NCBI RefSeq assembly: GCF_000003815.2 | Contig: NC_049996.1 | Location: 11,812,301-11,876,300, forward strand | Source of the DNA: Branchiostoma floridae | Lineage: Eukaryota > Chordata > Leptocardii > Amphioxiformes > Branchiostomatidae | DNA length: 64,000 nt | Reading direction: 5' to 3' | In this document: positions 1-10,799 of the stretch, in pieces | Layout of the letters: each line of letters starts with the position of its first letter | How positions within the stretch are numbered: the stretch's first letter is position 1 | Notes under the pieces: model-generated | The model's input: the letters and a program-made list of their open reading frames with translations, nothing else | The model's database searches: none | What the model was told of the DNA's origin: nothing | Translations under genes and position numbers: made by a program

Positions 1-283
1 ATTTTTTCCTTCCCCTATTCTCTCTTTGACCTGGTAGGTATGAGTTAACCATTGTGTAGGCAAAATAACACAAGTACATTGTAAAAATAATACCTAAAAC
101 TAATGATGATAATAGTCTGACGTTGAATAGCACTGGCACTAGTATCAGAATCCATGGTTTGAGACAATTACACACAAACAAAAACTTACCTAGCAGATTA
201 AAACAAAGAAAGTTCAGTTCTGATACTGTCTGAAATGACCCTATACGTTGCAATATGTACATTCTGTTCTTGTCCTAAGTTTT
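1..283. other. Flank of retrotransposon ORF1, no gene seen
   Basis: This AT-rich stretch lies 3' of the minus-strand ORF1 that ends at 284. If the element were complete, its reverse-transcriptase ORF2 would continue leftward here, but I find only a short open frame on the minus strand (about 36 codons from 154) with no recognisable motif. No LU-domain exon of the downstream mucin gene was recognised here either. Confidence 0.4.
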
Positions 284-1048
284 TCAAATGCCAGCATACT
301 CGCGTGTGCGGTCTGAGATGACTAATTTGTCAAATCTGATGTATGCTAACTGTCCTCTCTCTCTAGCTGCACGTAAAGCTGGCTGGAGCTCCCTTCTCTT
401 CCTTCTAACTCTATCAGAGAAGTCTTCGTTCACATAGATTGAAGTCCCTTTCAGCATTTTGGCTTTCCCGAGGATGGTTTGTTTGTCCTTATAGCGGAGG
501 AACTTTGCGACGATTGGACGTGGCCTCTCTCCTGGCTTTCCATTTCTGTGTGCCCTCTCAATCTCAATGTTGACTGGGTTTATGTGCAGCTTCTTCTTGA
601 TCACGTCTTTAACTTTCATCTCAGCTTGCTCCCATGTTTCCCCTTTCTCTTCTTTGATGCCATCAAAGATCAGATTATTTCGTCTTGATTGGTTTTCGAT
701 GTAGTCTAGTTTTTCAGTGAGACCTGTGGACACATCGTCGTTGCGAGATGCAATATCCTGTTCTAACTGTTTTATCTTCTTCAGATTGCTATCCTTGTCG
801 GCCTTCAGGTCTTTCAGTTCATCTTGGGAAAACTGTAAGCTGGATTTCAAATCCTGCATTTCTCGCACTAGGTTGTCCATTCTTTGGTTAGTAGAGTCAT
901 TAATCATTTGCACGAAAGATCGAAAGTTCTGTTCTTGTCTGTCTAAAAGGTCCTTGTAGTATAGTTTCTGTTGGTCTAACAGTTCCTTCATGAAAGTGAC
1001 ACTCACAAATTCTTCATCAGGATTGGTATTATTCTTTTTAGGAGGCAT
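284..1048 (-). CDS. Non-LTR retrotransposon ORF1 (L1 ORF1p / Transposase_22-like)
   Basis: This intact 254-residue ORF has the layout of L1-type ORF1 proteins, which bind element RNA and act as nucleic-acid chaperones. An N-terminal MPPKK start leads into a long coiled coil (about residues 15-115, rich in Gln, Glu, Lys and Asp). An RRM-like block follows at about 118-190, opening with RRNNLIFDGIKE and including IERAHR and RPIVAKFLRYKDK. The C-terminal domain (about 190-254) has VNEDFSDRVRRKRREL and an LAYIRFDKLVI segment. I found no ORF2 in the window, so the element is probably 5'-proximal only or continues left of base 1. It lies antisense to the mucin gene, probably in one of its introns. 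Its exact clade is not decided by ORF1 alone. Confidence 0.82.
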   Translation of the reverse strand: MPPKKNNTNPDEEFVSVTFMKELLDQQKLYYKDLLDRQEQNFRSFVQMINDSTNQRMDNLVREMQDLKSSLQFSQDELKDLKADKDSNLKKIKQLEQDIASRNDDVSTGLTEKLDYIENQSRRNNLIFDGIKEEKGETWEQAEMKVKDVIKKKLHINPVNIEIERAHRNGKPGERPRPIVAKFLRYKDKQTILGKAKMLKGTSIYVNEDFSDRVRRKRRELQPALRAARERGQLAYIRFDKLVISDRTREYAGI

Positions 1049-1775
1049 CTTGATGGAATCTTAGGTATCTTCTCCGGTAATGTAATTGTATGTCTGCACA
1101 CCTGGGCGGCTGCGTAATTGCGTGTGAGTGGGTGGGGGGCGCTCTGAAAAAGACAATCAGAAAGCCCGGCAACCAACTGTGTTCAATAAAAATAGAATAG
1201 AACAGCGATATGGTGTCAGTATAAGAGATCCTTAGAAACGGGAAGGAAACCTACCGGCGGGGGCTCCCAAAAGGAGCCCGCTGCGGTTGAGACGATCGCA
1301 AGACGGCTAGACGTGGCGTCCTTTTGTGGGGTAGCTATGGTGTCTCCCGGGAAACGCTTGGCTTCAGTCTCGTCAATTTTTTCCAGTACGGTGGGTGTTC
1401 CGTCAAATGTTCTGTACCATTGACTTCAGAAGAACGCCTTCTTACAGATTTTGAAGTAATGGATGCTGGATGGCAAGTTTTGAACATAAAAAATTGACAA
1501 AGTTGGCTGGAGGATGATGAGCTTAGATAGAAGCAGCCGCCATTTTCGTTTCGTGACGTAAGTTTTCCACGTCTATTTTACGTATCAAATATATCGAGTT
1601 TGGACCAATATTGCACACTGGCAGACATCTTTGGTGAAACAAAAGTATTTCAGTGTCATGAATGGAAACGGGACCCTATATGCCCTCACATGCCTTTGCT
1701 GGTGTTGACAGGCACAGAAAATAATTGTTTATATTTTTTTCTTCTAAATTGTTGTTTTGCCTCGTCTATGTCTAG
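1049..1775. other. Retrotransposon 5' flank and intron upstream of mucin exon
   Basis: The first part, to about 1400, is more GC-rich and sits upstream of the minus-strand ORF1 start, so it may be the element's 5' UTR. The remainder runs to a pyrimidine tract and the CTAG acceptor at 1772-1775. No complete LU-domain exon was found in it. Confidence 0.35.
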
Positions 1776-4700
1776 ATACGTACGACTGCTGTACGACTGA
1801 TCTGTGTAATGGCCAGATTACAACCACAACTCTGCAATCGACTGCGTCCGTGTCGACGACTACGCAAAAACCTGTGACGACAACACACGAAAGTATGACG
1901 ACTACACACAGAAGTATGGCGTCTACAGAGCCGTCTACAGCGCAGACGACCGTGCGTCACTTAACTACTTCAGCGTTTGAATTTACAACTGAGAACTCGC
2001 ATAGCCCTCAAACAACGGACAGAATATCAGAGATGCCCACAACATCATCGGTAGTGCACACTGGCGGTTCGACTTTCACCGCCCTTCCTACAGTTCAAAC
2101 GTCAACATTTGACGGGACACCCATTCAGAGCACTGACGTAGCTTCGTCTACTTTTAAAGAATCGGAGCTTGGCTATACAACTGAGACTGCAAAATCACCA
2201 AGCACAACTGTTGACGCCGCTTCATCGGAAGTGAACACTGTGGCTTCGACCTTTAAAACTTTTCCCACCCTTCCTGCGGTCCAAACGTCATCATTTGGCG
2301 GGAGCACCATTCAAAGTACTCACGAAGCTTCGTCTATTGTGGAGGACACAACGATAGTGCAGACGAATGCCCCGTCCTACATTTCGTCAGTGTCACCATA
2401 TACAACCAAAGCATTCGTAGGTACCGGGACTACAGAGAACACACCGACCACCTCAGCTAAAGCTACAGACCTGATCGTTTCTGCCTCAGAAACTGAAACT
2501 TCCACTCTACACTTTACCACCACTGGCCTGGTGTCAACATCAGTTGGCAGTACCACCTCAGATTCGGCTGTAGAACCATCTACAACGGAACCCTCTCACC
2601 AGATTCAAACAGACGAAGACGCCACTACTGCAAGTACCGCCAGCCGAACCACGGCAGATACGTATACCAAAGCAGTAACTGAGACAGCGCAAAGCACAAC
2701 CAATACTGCAACATCATCTCTCGGCTTTTCTACGGTCCCTGTATTCACAACAGAGGATTTAAGTATAACAACAGAGGAATCATCAGGAGTCCATACTATA
2801 GATTCAACTGGAACATTATATAGCACAAGCGCTACGGCAAATGACGCCCCGACATCGAGCTTAGGCACGGAAAACTTGGCTACGGAACCAGTGACAGTGT
2901 TCTCAAGTTACTCGACTCCTGCTGGAGAGACCACACTTACGGAAACCAGGCTACCTTCATCTACCATGTTAGATTACTTACTTACTACTCCTGCTACCAG
3001 CATGTCGCCAGCGCCTACATCTGTTACCCAATCATTGAGTACTCTTCAGACAACGGAAGAGATATCAGTGATGTCGGACGGCACAACTGCATCTACATCT
3101 GCGACATTACCTAGAACAGCGTTGTCAAGTCTTGAGACTACAGTATCTACTGCAGAGATGTTGACAGCAACAATCACAAAGCAGCTGCAGCAAACAAGTC
3201 AAAGTACAGCGCAACCGGCGACACCCTACACAACCACAACACAACCAACCTCTGAAGGCACACCTCAACCAAATGATACTATGAGAGCTACAACCGAAGA
3301 TGGAACAACGCTCACTGCTAAAACCGGCACAACTGTCACAAGCACAACCCAGCCAACCACTCCCTCTTGTACAATGGACAGTACACCTACGAGTACAGGT
3401 GAGAACACGACCACTTTCCACCAAACAACAGAGAGTACAGGTCAAAATACCAGCCAAAGGACTTCATATCTTAGCACACTTTTGAGTAGACTGGTGACAA
3501 CAAGTGACACTGCTTCTCAATCATCAGCAACACTTGCAGCAACTGAAACTATAAGTCAAATAACAACGCAACCGGCGACACTCTACACCACCACAGCATC
3601 AACTTCTCAAGGTACAACTCAACCAAATGCTACTCCGAGAGCTACAACCAAAGATGAAATTCAAGACACAGCTCAGCCAACAACACTGACGACTATAACC
3701 GGCACAATTGCCAAAAGCAAAACCCAGCCAACTACTAGGTCTATTACAGCTCACGTGACAGGTCAAAACACATTTGACCCAAGTACACTCCTCAGTACTT
3801 TGGCAAATAGAAGGGACATGACATCTCAAGCAACTAAACTCCTTCTAACAACAGAGACTACAGGTCAAGGTACAACACAATCAGATACAACGTCGTCGCC
3901 AGCAGCTCTCGCCAGTACAACTGACGCTACAAGCCAAAGCACAACTCAGGCAACCACATCAGATGCAACAACACCAACTACAGCCGCCCCAACTTCTACC
4001 CAGTCAACTACCTCCTTGACAAGTCAAAGCACATTTGACCCAAGTCCATTCTTGAGTACACAATCAAATAAAAGGGACATCACATCCCAACCAACTAACT
4101 TACCCCTTATCACAACAGAGATTACAGGTCAAGGTACAACGCAGAGAGCTGCTGTAGTTACAACTCAGCAAACTACTCCCTTTAGTACAGCTGCAAATAC
4201 GGCTATATCGACACCAACGCCAGTAGCTCTCGTCAGTACAACTGACACTATAAGCCAAAGCACAACTCAGCCAGCCGCATCAGATACAACAACACCAACT
4301 ACAACCATCCAAACTACAACCCAACCAACTACCTGCACTACCACAAATGACTTGACACGTCAAAGCACAAATACCCTTCTCAGCAAAGACACAACATCGG
4401 GTGCAACTGACATCACAATCTCTGAGACAAAACCTGAGCCTTCCCTGTCAATGACCTCAAGCCAGACTTCTACAATGGTTGACTCCACATCACATGAACT
4501 TAGTTCTGACGAAACTTTGATAACATTGATGACAACATCATACGAAACGTCAGCAACGAAAAATATGGCTACATTGAATAATTTGGAAACGTCGTCTCCA
4601 ACCTCCCACACTGTCTATATGAGAAACACGCAGACATTGCCGGACCAATCTTCGTCTATCTCGATAATCAACGCGTCAAGCCTAATCAACACTACCGGCA

Positions 4701-5485
4701 ACCCAAGCCCTTTAAAATCCTCCCATGACGCGGTAATAGAAACAGTGGGATGGGTTATGCTTGGTGTTTGCGCCTTTGCAATTTTACTGGGTTTATTAGC
4801 TTACATCGTTTCGAAAAAGGCGAGTGTTCAACCGACGACGATGGATTCTCCAGACGCTGATCCTGTGGAGATGATCATCCCTACCGCATGGTCTGAGATG
4901 CCTAATGAGCACGTTAGAGGCGACATCAACGGGGGGCAGTCAGCCATTGGTGTTAGCCAGGTGTTTGAACCACCCTCTGTCCCCGAGAGCGACAGATATC
5001 TTACAAGTACGCCGATTGGTGAAGGAGAAGATGTATTGCTTCCAGGAATGCCTGAGCAGTCGCAGAGTCATGCTGTAGACATTCCGGAAGAGGACAACAG
5101 CGTTCCGTTGTCTTCTAACGAAAACCATATCCATGCACCAGCAGGTGAAGAGAATGAAGAGGTGACTTCGCTTCCAAGACCGCCTGAGAGTCATGTTGTA
5201 GATATCAATGAAAACCAGGACGTACTGCCATCTCTATCCGGAGAAGATCCCTTACAGTACACACATCAACATCAGGGGGTTTCACAGAATAAACAACCCG
5301 ACTATTCCAGAGTTGTCATGGCTGACCCGGCGGAAAAGTCACTTCTGACACGAACACTAACACCTCTTCCATCCCAGGCAGAAAAGCTGCAGCTATTAAA
5401 AGATTTGATCGGACAACAGACAAAGATTTACACCAATGGCATTTTGAGTAACACGCATGTTAACTACGGACGCCCTTTACCGTAA
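1776..5485 (+). CDS. LU-domain mucin-like transmembrane protein A, last exon (5' partial)
   Basis: The acceptor at 1774-1775 opens an exon in phase 1 (G|AT gives Asp). It starts with TYDCCTTDLCN, the conserved end of a Ly6/uPAR (LU) three-finger domain. About 970 residues follow, very rich in Thr and Ser with Pro, in degenerate repeats such as TTQPTT and TSQSTTQ: a mucin-type, probably heavily O-glycosylated stalk. A hydrophobic segment at about 4738-4815 (WVMLGVCAFAILLGLLAYIV) is followed by Lys-Lys, giving type I topology and a cytoplasmic tail of about 220 residues ending GRPLP. The tail carries PTAWSEM and a twice-repeated SHAVDIP/SHVVDIN motif, also found in the neighbour at 7093-10656. 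The signal peptide and first LU exons are not in the window, and the retrotransposon may lengthen the intervening intron. The ATG at 1757 is intronic and not the start. No enzymatic role is suggested; cell-surface recognition or barrier function is inference. Confidence 0.85.
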
Positions 5486-6235
5486 GGCCACTCTTAGTTG
5501 ATTATATGGATGACATCTGCGCGCGCATCATTTCGTCCGTTTCCAGAAAAAGTTTGCAGTCACACAAAGAAGCTACAAACTGAGCATATGGGTGTTCCAG
5601 TCTTACTACTTATCCTCACGACCCTTTTCAGTTCAACTCTGATATATAAAGTTATAACACAAGACAAAACAATGATTTAAGACCAAACAAGATCAAATCA
5701 ACGTCAGTTTCCTACAATGCGAATCATGCGGTGCCTTAGATCTGGAATAAACTTCATTAAAAACTGTCGACCAATTCCAACATTTAAAAGCGCTAAAGCT
5801 GATGTTATTCTCAAGCCCATTTTATATCTACTTGACGATTGTTTGCGTTTGCTTGTTTACTCCATTTTTGACAAATTTGATTTATTTTTCTGCTATATTT
5901 TGTTTTGTTACCTGATTGTGTATTATTTCACTTGTTAATTAGTTGGTATTCTTTGGATTTTCGTTAGTTTTTTTATGTTATCGATATTGATTTGCTTTTC
6001 TTTTTTCGTTTTATCTTACCTTCACATGTAACGTATTTGCATATGTATTATAATTATCATATATACTAACATCAAAATGTTTAACTGGAGTAAGGGGAAA
6101 CCCATGATAAATCTTTCAGGATTTTGGTTCCGCCTGCATGCTTTGTTCTTATCGTTTGTATACTATCCTTTGTGATATTATGCTTTTTGTATTTTGTATA
6201 TGCAAATAAACAATAAACAAAAAAAACAAATATAT
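5486..6235 (+). other. 3' UTR of mucin A with polyadenylation signals
   Basis: AT-rich sequence follows the TAA at 5483-5485. Two AATAAA hexamers at 6205-6210 and 6213-6218 are followed by an A-rich stretch, so the transcript probably ends near 6230. No other gene was seen. Confidence 0.5.
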
Positions 6236-7092
6236 GCCATAAATTGTCAAGAAAAAAGTCAGAAAACGGATGCTAGCGCTAGTGAGCGAATGCTTCCAAA
6301 GTCAAGAAGAAGATGTGAAAGAAAACAAAAATAAAGAATGTGTTATATGGTACCCATGTGTTTAGTCATTTTAAACTTCCCTGTCCATTTAGATATCATA
6401 ATGTATGTGATGTTTTTGCCACGTTGGCGCAATTCATTTGCGTAATATGGCGAGGTCCATTAAGATGCCAGCTTATGTATCAGTTGGATCAGAAGCCCCG
6501 AAATACAACTGTATAAAACCAGGCTCACACCATGATGCTATCTTAAACAAACGGTAAATATGCCCAAATCCGTTTCTACGGATGTAAAGTCGCTAGCGAG
6601 GCAACACTAGAGGTGGGGCTTAATCCTAGGCACGTCAGTGGTCTTTTCCATAGCGCTCGAGCCCCAGACAACCAAACAGTCAGTAATAACATACTGGAAA
6701 CGTTGTGTTGGCGCATTTTTCATTACGGTCCGTTTTCACAGCTAAAGCACTCGCATCATAACACAAGGTACGTTTATAGTGATTGCACCTAATCATACGT
6801 TATGATGATGATGATGATAAACGCTATACTGTCGTAACCTAAGGTGGTAATACATTAAAATCCTGCCTATCTACATGTAACTTGCGTTGTTCAGTAGCTA
6901 ACCGAATGGCATTCTTCAAATGCTACATGTACGTAACTCTTGTATCTACTCGTGGATTTGTTAGGTTACCGTCGCAATTAAAGGTCTGCTTTACATTGCG
7001 TTTGTGCATTTTACAACCGCTCACTGCTTTATACGTTTTCATACAAAATTATCCATAAAATACATACATTTTTTCTATTCTCTGATTTTCAG
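6236..7092 (+). promoter_or_regulatory. Intergenic region with likely 5' UTR exon of mucin B
   Basis: The base before the ATG at 7093 is preceded by a strong acceptor (TCTATTCTCTGATTTTCAG, ending 7092), so an untranslated first exon must lie upstream. The best donor is ACACAAG|GTACGT at 6767/6768, which would end a 5' UTR exon in the 6600-6767 region. A GATGATGATGATGAT run lies at about 6801. The transcription start is not determined. Confidence 0.35.
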
Positions 7093-10000
7093 ATGTCGCT
7101 TATAACGTATCCAGTCAGCATGCAAGCACTCGTCATATTATGTTTTGTGGTTTGTACATTTCTAGGTAAGAACTTTTTTTGGGGGGGGGGGGGGGGGTCA
7201 AGCCTCTCCATGATCCGTTATAGTTTAAAACACTGGTACTATTTCGAAATGGCCAATTTAGATGGCCGTACGATCGCGAACTCAGGGCATTCTAGAGACA
7301 ATGGTGCGTGTATCGGGAAAGACTCAACTCTCTTGTTAGGGGAAAGTTGTAACTGTATGTGTATTTTCTGTCAACGTTTTTCTTTCAAACTTACTGCGCA
7401 GTCATATGTTGTCATATTTTAGGTTGTCATATTTTAGGTCGTAGAATTTTCAAGCAGGCTGTAACAGAAACAATCGCAAACAAGGCTAGGATTTATTAAA
7501 TTTACATTGAAAATCGCTTGATGTGCTATGCTGTTTTTCTCTCACTTGGTATCTATGCCAACCCTGTGGCATTCATATTACACAAATGTTAACGTTGATC
7601 ATCAATTGTATCTTTTATAGAGTTCAGTGACGGACTCAACTGTTACTCTTGTCAAGGGTTGAAGGGTAATAGCGGGTTCGACGACTGCATGACACCGACG
7701 GCCACCGAAACGTGTTCGGGCGATCAGGACACTTGCCAGGTATGCTTTTAGTGTCAGGATTACATCCACGAAGAGGAGGAATATAGATTCAGTCACCCCT
7801 CCCTCCATTCCTAAGAAATAGCCTACAATTGTTTAGTCTCTTTGTATTGTTGCTTGATACCATCTATGTAATACTATATATTACAATATTTTGTGTTTGG
7901 AACTGCAGTTGTAATACTGCAGCGATAGCTGTAGTTGCAGTGCAGTGTGAAGTAGAACCAATCAGTATAGGCCTGAGGAAGGTGACAGACAGTTCTTTTA
8001 AGCACAAATAGGGTAGTACTCATATATATGGTTTCGATGTCTTTAAGCCACCATCATCAGGGTTAGAAATACTGTATGATTGTGACCAAAGACCTTGTTT
8101 AACTGGGCCTGGTTTAACTAATATTTCACGGGTGCTAATGTGCTTGTCAACATAATTACTCATTTCTTACCTTTTTCATAATACTGGTCATCACAAAATC
8201 AGCAAAAGGCATCTACAGTATGATACTGACTACAATACCTACATTATAGCTTTGTTGTGATATGTTGGCTTCAATACGTTACGGCATTTCAATACATTTG
8301 GTCTGAAGCGCATGTGATTTTTCCAGTACTTGTTCCTGTCAACTACCTCTATCACACTGGTCAAGCGAGCCTGTATAACTGCAGCAGATTGTGCGTCGTC
8401 TGCATCTCTTACAGGTATGAACCGCATTCAGTTATTTATATAACTGCTTGAATGTCGTTTTTCTGTACAAGAGTTCGGAAAAAGTTCGGAAACTTGTCGT
8501 CGGTTATACTTCCTTACCGATTACAGTCATGCCATATTGCGTCTCTTATTTTGTCTCCAGATACGTACGATTGCTGCACGACCGACTTATGTAATAACTA
8601 CGTCATAACCACAACTCCGCAACCGACTACTGCCGTACCGACGACTACACACAGAAGTATGACGACTACAGAAACAGCAACAACGCAGACAACCATGGAC
8701 CCTACAACATTTGCTTCCACGCTTGGCTATACGACTGAGATCATAACATCACTAAGTACTAGTGAAACAACTGTTGACAATGGCGCTACTACCTACGAGA
8801 CTTCCACCGCGCTTCCTACTATTCAAACATTAATGTTTGACGAGACCACCATTCAAACTACTCAGGAGGCTTCGACAACCGCAGATGTAGCTGATGACAC
8901 AACAATAGTGCAGATAACAGAAGTGGTCACAGACTATTCGACATACATTTCTTCGGTACCACCTCCTACAACCCAGGCATCCACCCCTACCGAAACAACA
9001 GAAATATCGGTTATATCAACAGAAGTTACAGAAACTGAAGCGTCCACTCCATTGTTTTCTACCACTGGTCTCGGCTCTACAGCAGTATACATTGCTACCT
9101 CAGAAGTGGGCACTGAGGTAACCTCTACCACAGTACCCTCTCACCAGATTCCAACAGATGACCACACCACAGGTCCAACTACTGACATGACGTCATCCGT
9201 TCCTATGACAACGGTTGATGTGACACCATCCATTCCAAGCACAGAGTATGCGACAGAAATTGTTTCAGCGGATACAAGCACCTCTGACGCGACAGCTCAA
9301 GTTGCAACTTTCTCCAGTATAAAAAGTGACACTACATCTCAACCAACTACACCTGTTCAACCAACTACGTCCTATCTAGCAACGGAGACTACAGGTCAAG
9401 ATACAACAGAACCTACAACGCCCTCTAGTACAGATGTCACAACCCTCCGGCATACACTCTTTAGTATAACGGCGAGTACAAGTGACACAACATCTCAACC
9501 AACTACATCCCATCTAGCAACAGAGACTACAGGCCAAGGTTCAACACAACCTACAGCTCCTTCTAGTACAGCCCAGACAACTGTAACAGCGTCCTCGCCA
9601 ACAACCCTGGCCAGTACAATTGACAGTACCAGCCAAATCACAACTCAGCCAACCACGTTAGATGAGACAACTACAGCCCAAATTACAACCCAGCAAATTA
9701 CCCTGTCTAGTCCGACCGACGAAAACACGGCTCATGAAACAACGCCATTTGTTACAACCAGCATAGCTGTTACAACCACAGCCCAGCCAACCACAACCCA
9801 GCCTACTACTATCTTAGGTATAACAACTGACGCGACAAGTCAACTAACGACCTATCAAAGCACACTCTCCAATACATCAGCCAGAACTAGTGACGAAAGG
9901 ACTCAACCAAACACCGAAGAAACAAAAATTACAAGTACAGCACAGCCTACGACACCATCTAGTGTGACACAAACAACACTTGTAGCAGTTACAACGGATG

Positions 10001-10656
10001 AAGGGTCTACAACGCTTACTTCAGCTGGAACCACTGTCGACGACAGAGGGTCTTTGACTTCGATTTCTACCGAGATAAAAAGCACAGCAAAGACATCGAC
10101 AGAACAAAATTCGATAGGAACACATTCGTCTATTTCTGTCACCAATGTCTCAAGCATGATTAATGCAAACGGCAACTCAGGCGCTTCTAAGGCATCTCAA
10201 GACGCTGTGATTAGCACTGACGCAACAGTAGGTATCACACTGGGAATCATAACATTGGCTGTTGTTATTGGTTTCTTTCTATACGTCAAATGGAAAAAGG
10301 CAAGCGTTCGACCAATGGGATCTACCGACACAGAATCTCAAGCGATTACCCCCACTGCATGGTCTGAGATGTTCCGCGAATATTTTAGAAAAGAGCAGTT
10401 GGTCAGTGATGGCGGTCAGCAGGTAGGCGAATCGTCTCCAGAGGGAGACAGATATCGTATGCGAACGCCCTGTCCCAGAGGGGATTTTACATTCATGACT
10501 CCGACGCTACCGGGCACGCCCGACCGCAGGGAGAGTCATGCTGTAGTCATCCCAATGGATAACAGTGCATTGTCCCCTTCTAACGAAACCCAGCAACTAA
10601 TGCCATCTACGCCAGGAACTGGTATCACAGAAGAGACTCAACCGGAAAGCCAGTAG
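7093..10656 (+). CDS. LU-domain mucin-like transmembrane protein B, complete (4 exons, 791 aa)
   Basis: Exons join(7093..7165, 7621..7739, 8327..8414, 8561..10656); all introns are GT-AG and the frame closes at the stop. Exon 1 encodes a signal peptide (ALVILCFVVCTFL). Exons 2-3 and the start of exon 4 encode one LU (Ly6/uPAR three-finger) domain, residues about 29-104. It runs from LNCYSCQG to TYDCCTTDLCN with the ten cysteines expected. About 540 Thr/Ser/Pro-rich residues follow (TTQPTT, TSQPTTS and TTGQ repeats), a mucin-type stalk. The transmembrane helix is at about 648-669 (VGITLGIITLAVVIGFFLYV), followed by a basic stop-transfer KWKK and a 118-residue tail. The tail shares PTAWSEM, DRY...TP, ESHAVxIP and a PSNE-type motif with protein A. 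LU proteins are usually GPI-anchored or secreted, so an LU-mucin-TM layout with a long tail is uncommon. An ATG at 8452 lies in the intron and is not the start. Confidence 0.9.
7174..7197 (+). repeat. T7-G17 homopolymer run in intron 1 of mucin B
   Basis: Seven T followed by seventeen G begins eight bases after the exon 1 donor at 7165/7166. It is a simple-sequence run that can form a G-quadruplex on the transcribed RNA, and its exact length is error-prone in sequencing. Confidence 0.8.
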
Positions 10657-10772
10657 AACTCAATTTCTATAGAGGTTATGATTCTTGTTTGGTTGACACT
10701 GTATGTATTTCAAGAATCTGTCAACTATTCTTTTGTTGCGACCTATACTTAGCCCAGTGGGTATACATGTAC

Positions 10773-10778
10773 AATAAA
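10773..10778 (+). other. Polyadenylation signal of mucin B
   Basis: AATAAA lies 117 bases after the stop codon and is followed by T/GT-rich sequence, a short 3' UTR consistent with transcript end near 10800. Confidence 0.55.
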
Positions 10779-10799
10779 GGTCTTCATTATTCCAAAGGG

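Noticed and set aside
1387-1447. Possible LU exon upstream of mucin A (after TTTTTTCCAG, 61 bases, phase-compatible, two Cys)
   Set aside because: It ends CTTACAG followed by AT instead of GT, so there is no donor, and it is shorter than the matching exon of mucin B without its cysteine spacing.
1757-1775. ATG at 1757 as the start of mucin A
   Set aside because: It lies in intron sequence before the acceptor at 1774-1775; the mature sequence must begin inside an LU domain, which needs upstream exons.
8452-8560. ATG at 8452 as the start of mucin B
   Set aside because: It falls within intron 3; joining exons from 7093 gives a signal peptide and a complete ten-cysteine LU domain.
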